From NCBI GenBank assembly GCA_947058615.1, contig CAMSHF010000004.1, positions 1-64,000 of the forward strand: a stretch of DNA of 64,000 nucleotides. The letters are read 5' to 3'. The position numbers were made by a program, and so were the translations under genes. Source of the stretch: an uncultured Rickettsiella sp. Lineage in GTDB: Bacteria > Pseudomonadota > Gammaproteobacteria > Diplorickettsiales > Diplorickettsiaceae. This document shows positions 51,483-60,216 of this stretch, piece after piece. The notes below the pieces were generated by a model, which did no database searches, had not been told where the DNA came from, and saw nothing but the letters and a program-made list of their open reading frames with translations. Position 1 is the stretch's first letter; the number at the start of each line of letters is the position of its first letter.

Positions 51483-52853
51483 ATGGTTTTAAAATATGGA
51501 TTTAAATGGATGAATCAAAAGAAAAATGGGTTCGATGCTTATTTTAAAATTCACGAGAGGGGAGGGACATTCCAACAGGAGTTGATCGCAGGCTTAACGA
51601 CCTATCTGGCCATGTTGTATTCGGTCATTGTTGTCCCCAATATGCTCACACTCGCGGGTTTTCCAGCGAAAAGCACCTTTATTGCTACCTGTTTGTTAGC
51701 TGCTTTTGGTTCTTTGTTAATGGGACTTTGGGCTAATTTGCCTATGGCGATAGGATCGGCTGTTTCGCTGACGGCGTTTACAACATTTAGTATTGTATTG
51801 ACTCAGCATATCGCTGTTTCAGTTGCCTTAGGCGCGGTATTTTGGTTAGGGATCTTGTTGACACTGATATCGGTTACTGGAGTACGTACATGGATTTTGC
51901 GAAGCCTTCCTCAGGGGGTCGCTTGTGGTATCGGCATCGGTATCGGTTTGTTTTTGATATTGATTGCTGCAACCAGTGTCGGTTTGATTGTAAAAAATTC
52001 AGAACAAGGTTTGCCGATGCATTTAGGTGCTTTCACATCTTTTCCTGTGTTGATGACCTTACTCGGTTTGGCGATGATATTTGGTTTAGAAAAAAGAAGA
52101 GTTCCAGGTGCGGTGTTGTGTGTCATCATATTTATTTCATTATTGGGCTTTTTCCTGGATCCGCAGGTTAAATATCACGGTTTATTTGCTCTCCCTCCTC
52201 TTTTCAATACCCAAATGAATAGCTTATTTTTACACTTAGATATTTTAGGCGCATTGCATCTGAGTGTATTACCAAGCGTATTTGCTTTGATCATCACCGC
52301 GGTATTCGATGCCACCGGTACGATTCATGCCGTTGCCAGTCAAGCCAATTTATTGAGCGCCCATCAGCCGACGCAAATGCAAAACGAATCGAAGGCCTTA
52401 GCGGCCGATTCAGTGAGTAGTATTTTTGCCAGTTTTATCGGTGCTTCGCCGGCGGCTGTTTATATCGAATCGGCAGCGGGAACGGCTGTAGGTGGAAAAA
52501 CTGGCTTAACCGCAACGATTGTGGGTTTATTATTCTTTTTTACTATATTTATTGCACCACTGGCCTATTTAGTACCGGCTTATGCAACGGCACCGGCCTT
52601 AATGTATGTAGGATTACTCATGCTAAGTAACGTATCAAAACTTAATTTTTCCGATTTAGTGGATGCCTTGTCAGGCTTGTTATGTGCGGTTTTTATTGTA
52701 TTAACCTGTAATATTGTGACGGGCATTATGTTTGGATTGGGTGCTTTAGTGATAGGTCGGATCTGCGGTGGGGAGTGGCGACAACTCACATTGGGAACGG
52801 TGCTAATTGCACTGATATTAATCTTATTTTATGTCAGTGGCTGGGTAGTTTAA
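51483..52853 (+). CDS. AzgA-family (NCS2) purine permease
   Basis: A 456-residue membrane protein with about 12-14 helices. Family marks are FDATGT and [21 protein letters not shown], which form the substrate region in hypoxanthine/guanine/adenine carriers of the AzgA branch. It would import purine bases by proton symport. An ATG at 51510 is an alternative start. It starts 8 bp after folC and is followed by the copper module. Confidence 0.88.
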   Translation: MVLKYGFKWMNQKKNGFDAYFKIHERGGTFQQELIAGLTTYLAMLYSVIVVPNMLTLAGFPAKSTFIATCLLAAFGSLLMGLWANLPMAIGSAVSLTAFTTFSIVLTQHIAVSVALGAVFWLGILLTLISVTGVRTWILRSLPQGVACGIGIGIGLFLILIAATSVGLIVKNSEQGLPMHLGAFTSFPVLMTLLGLAMIFGLEKRRVPGAVLCVIIFISLLGFFLDPQVKYHGLFALPPLFNTQMNSLFLHLDILGALHLSVLPSVFALIITAVFDATGTIHAVASQANLLSAHQPTQMQNESKALAADSVSSIFASFIGASPAAVYIESAAGTAVGGKTGLTATIVGLLFFFTIFIAPLAYLVPAYATAPALMYVGLLMLSNVSKLNFSDLVDALSGLLCAVFIVLTCNIVTGIMFGLGALVIGRICGGEWRQLTLGTVLIALILILFYVSGWVV

Positions 52854-52906
52854 ATTCTAAACTCGTAAAAACAACTCTTGTACCCATAAACGTTTGTGTG
52901 TTAGAT

Positions 52907-52937
52907 TTGACTCTAACCTTAAGGTTAAGATTAGGAT
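52907..52937 (+). promoter_or_regulatory. MerR/CueR-type promoter and operator of the copper module
   Basis: TTGACT (-35, 52907-52912) and TAGGAT (-10, 52932-52937) are separated by 19 bp, the overlong spacer typical of promoters that MerR-family regulators activate by DNA distortion. The spacer holds a perfect 14-bp palindrome, TAACCTTAAGGTTA (52914-52927), matching the ACCTT...AAGGT pattern of CueR-type operators. The predicted transcript starts about 26 nt before the copper oxidase gene. Confidence 0.85.
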
Positions 52938-52969
52938 TTTTTGCTTGTCTTTTAAAGTAAAACCTAAAT

Positions 52970-55327
52970 ATGAATCGATTCATTTATTTAACTTATTGTT
53001 TCATACTCATTGGTACAGGCCTTTGGGTGGGTTCAGCGGAAGCTAAAATCCAGTCTATTAATTTGTTCGTGGCGTATAAAGGGGTTAATTTTAATGGAAC
53101 GCCTGCACAGGCCATTACTGTTAATAATCAAATTCCAGGTCCCACATTGCATTTAAAGGAAGGACAACCGGTTGTTATTAATGTTTATAACCGACTCAAT
53201 AAAGGAACCAGTATTCACTGGCATGGTTTAATTGTTCCTTGGCAGATGGATGGCGTGAGCGGTGTAAGTCAAAAACCAATACCACCCGGTGGGGTTTTTC
53301 ATTACCGTTTTACACCACTTCAATCGGGGACTTATTGGTATCATGCTCATGATGGCTTCCAAGAACAGCAAGGTTTATATGGCGCGATTATTATCGATCC
53401 CAAAACACCTTATCATTATCATTACAATAAAGATTTTGTCATAGTTTTGTCTGATTGGAGCAATACTTCTCCGCGAGGAATTTACAATAATCTAAAAAAA
53501 ACTGATGGTTACTATGATGCTCGATTTCCCTTGCAACCTTCTTTGTTAAAGTTTCTTCATGATTATCGAAATGCAACTCCTGTGAGACGCCAACGTTTAT
53601 GGCGTAGTTATAAAATGATGCAAACAAGCCGAATGAATATTTATGACTTTAGTGATATTGCCTACGATGCGTATTTATTAAATGGACAGATAGCGCAACG
53701 ACCTTGGATACGACAGGTTAAAATGGGTGATAAAGTACGATTACGTTTTATTGGTGCACCCGCGAGTACTAATTTTAATGTCAAACTTAATCATGGCAAG
53801 ATGAAAATCATACAAGTTGATGGTAATCCTATTAAACCTTATTACGTCAAGCATTTTAAAATCGAACCGGGTGAAACTGATGATGTTTTAGTTTCGATTC
53901 AACATCCGGGTGCTACGATTATTTATGCCGAATCGGTAGATACCTTAGGACGAGCAATAGGTGTACTCACGACGACACCGAATTCTGCGAGCATTCTTCA
54001 AACGATTAAACCTTTTCCTGAACCTGATCCAGTAATGATGGAAGGTGGAATGCACGCATCCATGTCCACGTCTGAAATGAATTCAGTTGAAAACAGATCG
54101 GATATGAAAAACACAAAAATGGATAATAATCCTTCCATGCTGCATACAAAAAGCTTAACTGTCGGATCACCTTATCAAAAAATGATCGCGGCGGTTAAAA
54201 CCAATAATCCCAATAAACCGATAGAAAAAACGATTCATATGGATTTATCAGGCTATATGAACCGTTACATTTGGTTTATTAACGGGGTTACAATGAATAA
54301 TGCTAAACCGATTTTATTAAAATCCGGAAAACGTTATCGAATCGTATTTACCAATCATTCAATGATGGATCATCCCATGCATATTCATGGCCATTGGTTT
54401 ATTTTACGCAACGGGCATGGTGCGTATGATCCCTTATTACATACAATCGTTGTTCCACCGATGGCGATTGTTGTTGCGGATTTGGATGCCGATGCCAGCG
54501 GACAATGGTTTTTTCATTGCCATCAGCTTTATCATATGGCCGCGGGTATGGCGCGTGTGTTTCAGTACACCACGTTAATCGATGTAACACCCGGTAATCG
54601 GCATCGGGAGAATAGGATAAAACCATTAGTGTATAACAATCGAGCGATAGTTCGATTTCAACAGTTACCCGTCGATCTCAGTTTAATTGATCATCCCTCG
54701 GATCATGCACCACGATTCTTTAGCGCAAACCTATTAGATATTAATCAAAATCTCATTAATAACGATCAAGAAATTACATATAAAGGTATGTTCGGTGGCG
54801 ACAATAATAAATTGCAACTCTATATGGAAAAAGCTGAAGTTAGAGAAGGTGTGGTGGATAATGCCAACCTTGATATTTTTTATTGGCATGCCATCAGTCA
54901 ATTTTGGGCCGTTAAGGGAGGAGTAAATTATGTCTATCGACCCGCTTCGTATTTTCAGCCGGGTATTGGTATTGAAGGTTTAACACCGTATTTTATTCAA
55001 ACCGATATTCGTGCTTATTATCATAGTGGCAGTAGTAAGCTTGATGTGGATTTAGTGCGTGATACACAGATTGCGCATAATTTTTTTGTAAGAACCGAAG
55101 TAGAAGGTCTGTTTGCAAGTAAAACCGTTCCACACGATTTAGTCGGGAGTGGATTTAATGAATTGCAATTGACAGTAAGGCCGTATTATCAAATCAATCC
55201 CATATGGGCTGTTTATATGCAATATCAACATACGAGTAACTATGGAAATACAAAACGATTGTTTCAAGAAAATAATCTTTCTACCAGTGATAATACCTAC
55301 AGCCTGGGATTATCCTTATTGTTTTAA
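52970..55327 (+). CDS. Multicopper oxidase (CopA) fused to CopB-type outer-membrane domain
   Basis: A 785-residue exported protein. After a signal peptide (ending near SAEA, residue 25), residues ~27-545 form a three-cupredoxin multicopper oxidase with all four copper motifs: HWHG (83-86), YHAH (124-127), HPMHIHGH (468-475) and HCHQLYHMAAGM (516-527). A Met-rich stretch (356-390, eight Met) may bind Cu(I). Residues ~600-785 resemble CopB (YWHAISQFWAVKGGVNY, GIEGLTPYFIQTDIRAYY), an outer-membrane barrel, and end in Phe as such barrels do. CopA and CopB are normally separate genes. The enzyme would oxidise Cu(I) to Cu(II) at the outer membrane. Confidence 0.9.
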   Translation: MNRFIYLTYCFILIGTGLWVGSAEAKIQSINLFVAYKGVNFNGTPAQAITVNNQIPGPTLHLKEGQPVVINVYNRLNKGTSIHWHGLIVPWQMDGVSGVSQKPIPPGGVFHYRFTPLQSGTYWYHAHDGFQEQQGLYGAIIIDPKTPYHYHYNKDFVIVLSDWSNTSPRGIYNNLKKTDGYYDARFPLQPSLLKFLHDYRNATPVRRQRLWRSYKMMQTSRMNIYDFSDIAYDAYLLNGQIAQRPWIRQVKMGDKVRLRFIGAPASTNFNVKLNHGKMKIIQVDGNPIKPYYVKHFKIEPGETDDVLVSIQHPGATIIYAESVDTLGRAIGVLTTTPNSASILQTIKPFPEPDPVMMEGGMHASMSTSEMNSVENRSDMKNTKMDNNPSMLHTKSLTVGSPYQKMIAAVKTNNPNKPIEKTIHMDLSGYMNRYIWFINGVTMNNAKPILLKSGKRYRIVFTNHSMMDHPMHIHGHWFILRNGHGAYDPLLHTIVVPPMAIVVADLDADASGQWFFHCHQLYHMAAGMARVFQYTTLIDVTPGNRHRENRIKPLVYNNRAIVRFQQLPVDLSLIDHPSDHAPRFFSANLLDINQNLINNDQEITYKGMFGGDNNKLQLYMEKAEVREGVVDNANLDIFYWHAISQFWAVKGGVNYVYRPASYFQPGIGIEGLTPYFIQTDIRAYYHSGSSKLDVDLVRDTQIAHNFFVRTEVEGLFASKTVPHDLVGSGFNELQLTVRPYYQINPIWAVYMQYQHTSNYGNTKRLFQENNLSTSDNTYSLGLSLLF

Positions 55328-55341
55328 CTGAAAAAAATCTT

Positions 55342-55752
55342 ATGAAGTATTACACGATCGGTCAATTAGCTAAATTAGTTAAGCAAACACCGGTAACGAT
55401 ACGCTATTATGAAAGAATAGGTCTTATTCCAAAATCGAGGCGCAGTGCAGGGGGTTTTCGTCTTTATCCAGAAAGTCTTATTCGACGTTTTTATTTGATT
55501 CAAAATGCCAAGCTGGTTGGTTTTGATTTAAGTGAAATCAAACATTTGATTGATTTAGAAACAAGTCAATCCTCCAGTGAGCCCATTAAGCGATGTATAC
55601 AACAAAAAATTTCTGATATTGAAACTAAAATAAAAGGTTTGCAGCGCATTAAACGTGCTTTAACGGACTGGGAAAAAGATTGCGATGGTCATGTTCCAAT
55701 CAATGAGTGCCCGATAATTAAAGCGCTTTATTATTGCCCCGATCAGGAGTAG
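55342..55752 (+). CDS. MerR-family metal-responsive regulator, probably copper
   Basis: A 136-residue regulator with the N-terminal winged helix (YTIGQLAKLVKQTPVTIRYYERIGLIP), a dimer helix and a C-terminal metal loop with C114, C123 and C132. The serine at about residue 78 aligns with S77 of CueR, a mark of Cu(I)/Ag(I)/Au(I) sensors, but the C-x8-C spacing is one longer than in CueR and resembles divalent-metal sensors. It starts 14 bp after the copper oxidase gene, so it is probably on the same transcript and regulates itself through the promoter at 52907-52937. Confidence 0.85.
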   Translation: MKYYTIGQLAKLVKQTPVTIRYYERIGLIPKSRRSAGGFRLYPESLIRRFYLIQNAKLVGFDLSEIKHLIDLETSQSSSEPIKRCIQQKISDIETKIKGLQRIKRALTDWEKDCDGHVPINECPIIKALYYCPDQE

Positions 55753-56016
55753 TCGCCACCTTTTTGCATAAATTAAGTTAAATTAAACGCTATCATCGTT
55801 CCAGCGCATTCTCTTCCAAGCTTTGAGAAGATAGACTATTACTAGAATGAAGCACTGAGAGATAATGGAAGTAGACATAAAAATCCTTCAACTTTTATCG
55901 GCTCGCATCGTTATTTTAAATGGAGTTTTTAGATTTTAAAAAGTGCTTTTCCTAAAAAACGGTTGTTTCAATCCATAAATTCCTGTGTAATAGGGGTATT
56001 ATTAACAAAGTTTAGG

Positions 56017-56490
56017 ATGGCTGTGAGTTTCCCATTTAAACGCACTCTTTTTGTTACACTCATTGTGATGGCCGCTTTGGGGATTATTTTTGTGCCTTTA
56101 TGGATGAAAGACTCTTATCACGCGAATCGCTTCCAATCCTTTGATATTCCTAGTTTACCGGTATCGCCCAGTGCGGCATTATTGAATAGGACTTCAAATA
56201 CTACGCACCGTATGAAAAATCTATTAAGTTTTCCTTTAACTCCGGCAAAAGCTTGGGTGCTTGAATTACCGGATATTAAAGACCCTAAAGAAGCCGAAAA
56301 TTTAGTAAAAACCTTACAAAATAAAGGGTTTAACGCCTATAGTCATCAATACAAAAGTTTGTTAGGCGTACTAACCCGTGTTTTTGTGGGTCCAGAAATT
56401 AAACCGGAACAAATGCAACAAATCGCTAAACAGCTTACAGAGATGCATCTTATTACCCAGGTTGTTCCATTTGATCCCTTACTTTATTAA
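56017..56490 (+). CDS. SPOR-domain membrane protein, DedD-like
   Basis: A 157-residue protein (from ATG 56017) with one N-terminal membrane helix (8-29) facing a periplasmic C-terminal SPOR domain (about 76-152: WVLELPDIKDPKEAENLVKTLQNKGFNAY). SPOR domains bind denuded glycan strands at the division septum. In E. coli dedD follows folC; here the purine permease and copper module lie between. A TTG at 55963 could lengthen the N-terminus; no start has a clear ribosome site. Confidence 0.75.
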   Translation: MAVSFPFKRTLFVTLIVMAALGIIFVPLWMKDSYHANRFQSFDIPSLPVSPSAALLNRTSNTTHRMKNLLSFPLTPAKAWVLELPDIKDPKEAENLVKTLQNKGFNAYSHQYKSLLGVLTRVFVGPEIKPEQMQQIAKQLTEMHLITQVVPFDPLLY

Positions 56491-56493
56491 TAA

Positions 56494-57276
56494 ATGACAA
56501 AAAAAATTAGAAAATTAAGTTTTGCCAAGCGCGTTAGTTTTTGTTTAAACAAAAGCGCACGACGTTTGTGTCAACTTATTGCGGATAAGCAAACGAATCT
56601 TTGTTTGTCCGCGGATGTCAATCGTGCATCGGATTTATTAAGTTTGGCGGATACCGTTGGACAGGAAATTTGTCTGTTAAAAACCCATATTGATATCTTA
56701 ACGGATTTCACAACGGATTTTATCCAACAACTCCATTCTTTAGCACAACAACATCATTTTTTAATCTTTGAAGATCGTAAATTTGCGGATATTAGTCATA
56801 CGGTCAAGCAACAATATGCGGGTGGTATCTATCGGATCGCGGATTGGGCTGATATCATCAATGCACATACCGTTCCAGGCCCGGGTGTGGTACGCGGTTT
56901 ACAAGAAGTCGGCTTAGCCAAAGACCGTGGTTTATTATTGCTAGCCGAAATGAGTTCAACCGGCTCGCTTGCTCAGGGGGCTTATACCGAAGCCAGTATC
57001 GCCATGGCAAAACAATATCCTGACTTTGTCATGGGGTTTATCGCCCAGCATCAATTAACAGAAAATCCGGGCTTAATGCACCTCACACCCGGTGTCCAAT
57101 TCTATTCCGAGTCGGATGATCGAGATCAACACTATATTTCACCCGAGCAGGTAATTACACAAAAGGGTACGGATATCATTATTGTGGGCCGTGGTATTTA
57201 CCAAGCGCGCCATCCGGCGGCCCGTGCCCAGCAATACCGAAAATCGGCTTGGGAGGCTTATTTGTCATGCTGTTAA
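56494..57276 (+). CDS. pyrF: Orotidine 5'-phosphate decarboxylase of eukaryotic type
   Basis: Last enzyme of UMP synthesis (260 aa). The catalytic set is present: K63 (LLKTHIDILTDF), D94 and K96 (FEDRKFADI), D99. The protein matches the decarboxylase half of animal UMP synthase far better than typical bacterial PyrF: LCLSADV, INAHTVPGPGVVRGLQEVG, AEMSSTGSLAQG, TDIIIVGRGI and AWEAYLS all have near-identical human counterparts. No orotate phosphoribosyltransferase domain is fused. It sits 3 bp after the SPOR gene and overlaps cmk by 10 bp. Confidence 0.93.
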   Translation: MTKKIRKLSFAKRVSFCLNKSARRLCQLIADKQTNLCLSADVNRASDLLSLADTVGQEICLLKTHIDILTDFTTDFIQQLHSLAQQHHFLIFEDRKFADISHTVKQQYAGGIYRIADWADIINAHTVPGPGVVRGLQEVGLAKDRGLLLLAEMSSTGSLAQGAYTEASIAMAKQYPDFVMGFIAQHQLTENPGLMHLTPGVQFYSESDDRDQHYISPEQVITQKGTDIIIVGRGIYQARHPAARAQQYRKSAWEAYLSCC

Positions 57277-57965
57277 GCACTCAGAAGTCTTCAATTCCAG
57301 TTATTACGATAGACGGGCCGAGTGCTTCAGGAAAGGGTACAATCAGCCGTTTATTAGCCCAAGAATTGTCTTGGCATTTCCTAGATAGTGGAGCTATTTA
57401 TCGCGCGGCCGCTTGGATTGCTGTATCGACAGAGACACCTTTCAAAGAGGAAAAACTACTCCCTTTAATGGCTAATTTAGATCTTCATTTCAGCGTAGTG
57501 GATTCGGATAAAACACTCCGAGTTTTTTGGCAACAACACGATATTACGCCATCCATTCGCACGCCAGAAATAGGCCAGTTAGCCTCACAATTAGGGGTTT
57601 ATCCTAAGGTTCGACACGCTTTATTAGCTTATCAACGGGCATTTCGTCGTCCTCCGGGTTTAATCGCCGACGGACGTGATATGGGGACCGTTGTTTTTCC
57701 GGATGCTGAACTTAAAATTTTTCTTGAAGCCAGTCTTGAAGAACGCGCTAAACGACGTTATTTACAGTTGAAGGTAGCGGGGAAGCATGTTAGCCTTAAC
57801 GCTGTTCGAGCAGGGCTTGCGCAGCGTGACTGTCAAGATAGAGAACGCCCCGTTGCGCCACTCATTGTGCCTCAGGGGGCTGTGACTATCGATACGACTT
57901 CTTTAAGTGTTCAAGAGGTGCTACAGCTTATTAAAAGTAAGTTGCCTCCGGCCCAAACGAAATAA
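57267..57965 (+). CDS. cmk: Cytidylate kinase
   Basis: Phosphorylates CMP and dCMP (232 aa). P-loop GPSASGKGT (17-25), FLDSGAIYRAAA and IADGRDMGTVVFP are family hallmarks. ATG 57267 follows a GGGAGG site inside pyrF. It precedes rpsA as in most gammaproteobacteria. Confidence 0.95.
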   Translation: MLLSTQKSSIPVITIDGPSASGKGTISRLLAQELSWHFLDSGAIYRAAAWIAVSTETPFKEEKLLPLMANLDLHFSVVDSDKTLRVFWQQHDITPSIRTPEIGQLASQLGVYPKVRHALLAYQRAFRRPPGLIADGRDMGTVVFPDAELKIFLEASLEERAKRRYLQLKVAGKHVSLNAVRAGLAQRDCQDRERPVAPLIVPQGAVTIDTTSLSVQEVLQLIKSKLPPAQTK

Positions 57966-58017
57966 CAGGGCATTAATAGAATTTTCAGAAAATTTTATGT
58001 TAATGTCGAGTGGGTGT

Positions 58018-58094
58018 GCCTTCATTCGGCGAATGATGGCGCCTTATTATTAACCGCGCATTTTGCGCCCTAACCATGGTTCTTTAAAAAGAAC
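58018..58094 (+). promoter_or_regulatory. rpsA leader with three hairpins
   Basis: Three stem-loops lie in order before the rpsA start: GCCTTCATTC (58018-58027) with GAATGATGGC (58031-58040), one mismatch; GCGCA (58056-58060) with TGCGC (58064-58068); GTTCTTT (58079-58085) with AAAGAAC (58088-58094). There is no Shine-Dalgarno before the ATG at 58111. The E. coli rpsA leader also has three hairpins, no strong Shine-Dalgarno, and is repressed by S1. Confidence 0.6.
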
Positions 58095-58110
58095 AAGTGA
58101 TATAACGATT

Positions 58111-59682
58111 ATGAGTGAGAGTTTTGCACAGTTACTCGAAGAGAATTTCTCCGAACGTGTTTTTTATACTGGAATGATCATCACCGGAACGGTTATCCGC
58201 ATCGAAAAAGACCGAGTTGTTGTCAATGCGAATCTAAAATCAGAAGGATTGATTCCCATTGAGCAATTTTATAATGAAGCAGGCGAATTAGAAGTCAAAG
58301 TTGGGGATAAGATTGATGTCAGCATAGAATCTTTAGAAGATGGTTTTGGCGAGACACGTTTATCGCGTGAAAAAGCCAAGCGTGCTGAAATGTGGACGTC
58401 TTTGCAGCGTGCACACGATGCCGATACGGTCGTGACGGGGAAAGTGACCGGAAAAGTAAAAGGTGGTTTTACCGTTGAAGTCGGTAATCTGCGTGCCTTC
58501 TTACCAGGTTCATTAGTGGATGTGCGTCCAGTCCGTGATTCGAGCATTATCGAAGGTAAAGAACTGGAATTTAAGGTTATTAAACTGGATCCTAAGCGTA
58601 ATAATATTGTTTTATCACGGCGTGCCGTATTGGAATCAGAAGGCCAAGCTGGACGAGAGCAGTTATTAACGGAATTAGAAGAAGGTCAAGTGATTAAGGG
58701 TATTGTGAAAAACTTAGCGGATTACGGTGCATTTATCGACTTAGGGGGTATTGATGGTTTGTTACATGTGACGGATATTTCCTGGAAACGCGTTAAACAA
58801 CCGAGTGAAGTATTAACCATCGGTGATGAAATTGAAGTCGTGGTATTGAAAATTGAAAGGGATAGAGGCCGTGTCTCATTAGGCCTTAAACAATTAGCGG
58901 GTGATCCTTGGGAAGATTTAGTTAAACGTTATCCTGTCGGTACGCGCTTAAAAGGTAAAGTAACCAATGTGACGGATTATGGTTGCTTTGTTGAAATAGA
59001 AGAAGGGGTGGAAGGTTTAGTTCATGTTTCAGAAATGGATTGGACTAATAAAAATATAAACCCTAATAAAATTGTTCAAGCTGGCATGGAAATCGAGGTG
59101 GTTGTGCTTGATATTGATTCGGACCGGCGCCGTATCTCTTTGGGTATTAAACAGTGTAAGTCAAATCCTTGGGAAGACTTTGCGAATACACACGCGAAAG
59201 GTGAGCGTATTACTGGAAAAATTAAATCAATTACCGATTTCGGTCTCTTTATTGGCTTACCGGGGAGTATCGATGGTTTAGTCCACTTATCGGATATCGC
59301 ATGGAATCTATCGGGTGAAGAAGCCGTGCGCAAATACAAAAAAGGGGATGAGTTAGAAACGATCATTTTATCGATAGACCCTGAACGGGAGCGAATTTCG
59401 TTAGGCATCAAACAATTGGATACGGAATCCTCTCATCCTTTTGATAAATACAGTAAAGACCAGATGGTAAAAGGAAAGATAATTGAAATTAACGACGAAG
59501 GTATGATTGTTCATCTAGGTAATAATATAGAAGCTCAGCTTAAAGTGAGTGAGTACGGTGAAGAAGGAAAAAATTTTGAAGTGGGACAAGAAATAGACGC
59601 AAGAATTTTAAATCTTGATCGAAAAAATCGTCACATTTTACTTTCTTTCCTTCCTTTAGAAGAAAAAGAAGTGACGAAGTAA
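58111..59682 (+). CDS. rpsA: 30S ribosomal protein S1
   Basis: RNA-binding ribosomal protein (523 aa) with six S1 OB-fold repeats: two N-terminal degenerate ones that bind the ribosome, then four regular repeats ([46 protein letters not shown] and a shorter last one). ATG 58111 gives [13 protein letters not shown], the usual start. ihfB, which often follows rpsA, is not present; lapA follows. Confidence 0.97.
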   Translation: MSESFAQLLEENFSERVFYTGMIITGTVIRIEKDRVVVNANLKSEGLIPIEQFYNEAGELEVKVGDKIDVSIESLEDGFGETRLSREKAKRAEMWTSLQRAHDADTVVTGKVTGKVKGGFTVEVGNLRAFLPGSLVDVRPVRDSSIIEGKELEFKVIKLDPKRNNIVLSRRAVLESEGQAGREQLLTELEEGQVIKGIVKNLADYGAFIDLGGIDGLLHVTDISWKRVKQPSEVLTIGDEIEVVVLKIERDRGRVSLGLKQLAGDPWEDLVKRYPVGTRLKGKVTNVTDYGCFVEIEEGVEGLVHVSEMDWTNKNINPNKIVQAGMEIEVVVLDIDSDRRRISLGIKQCKSNPWEDFANTHAKGERITGKIKSITDFGLFIGLPGSIDGLVHLSDIAWNLSGEEAVRKYKKGDELETIILSIDPERERISLGIKQLDTESSHPFDKYSKDQMVKGKIIEINDEGMIVHLGNNIEAQLKVSEYGEEGKNFEVGQEIDARILNLDRKNRHILLSFLPLEEKEVTK

Positions 59683-59741
59683 CGCACTTTTCTCTTCTTA
59701 GGAAACTCCACAGGGAGGAGGGGCTTATAAAAAAAGGGGTT

Positions 59742-59782
59742 CCTTGTTGCTAAACAAAGCCTTGTTGCTAAGCAACAAGGCT
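59742..59782. repeat. Direct and inverted repeat before lapA
   Basis: CCTTGTTGCTA occurs twice (59742-59752, 59760-59770). The second copy lies in AGCCTTGTTGCT (59758-59769), which pairs with AGCAACAAGGCT (59771-59782). Either copy can pair with the same partner, so two alternative hairpins are possible. No T tract follows on the plus strand, so it is not a plain rpsA terminator. Confidence 0.65.
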
Positions 59783-59815
59783 TCTAGCCCAAGTTTCCAT
59801 TGACCAGGTAAGTCT

Positions 59816-60106
59816 ATGCGATGCATAACCTATGTTTTTTTGATATTACTGTTTGTACTGGGCTTGATTTTTGCTGGCCTCAATGCTGATCTAGTCAATA
59901 TTAATTATTATTTCGGTACGCAACGATTACCACTTTCTTTATTGACGTTGCTTAGCTTTATTTTGGGTGGGTTATTAGGTTTGTTAACGGCTTTTATTAC
60001 CTACGTTAAACTTAAATATGCAAATCGACGCTTACGATATCGTTTAAGTTTGGTTGAAAAAGAACTTGCTAACTTAAGGGCTTTACCTTTTAAAGATCAA
60101 CATTGA
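59816..60106 (+). CDS. lapA: LPS assembly protein A (LapA, DUF1049)
   Basis: A 96-residue inner-membrane protein with two helices (about 4-24 and 42-65) and a short cytoplasmic C-terminal coiled coil. NADLVNINYYFG between the helices is typical. It partners LapB in control of LPS synthesis in E. coli. It lies between rpsA and lapB as usual. Confidence 0.9.
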   Translation: MRCITYVFLILLFVLGLIFAGLNADLVNINYYFGTQRLPLSLLTLLSFILGGLLGLLTAFITYVKLKYANRRLRYRLSLVEKELANLRALPFKDQH

Positions 60107-60216
60107 TACCTATAGAATAGCCCTTAATATATAGGCTTTACACTTAGCGTTTTTGTCGAATTCTTTTCGACGTAGCCAAAAATCTGTGCTCTCTCTTTGA
60201 TGAATGGACTTTGACT

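Noticed and set aside
51842-52171. 109-codon open frame inside the purine permease gene
   Set aside because: Same strand, different frame, within a well-supported membrane protein; composition is that of a shifted frame.
60107-60216. tRNA gene in this and other gaps of 100-270 bp
   Set aside because: I looked for acceptor/T-arm features (GTTCGA with a 7-bp acceptor stem) in the gaps and found none.
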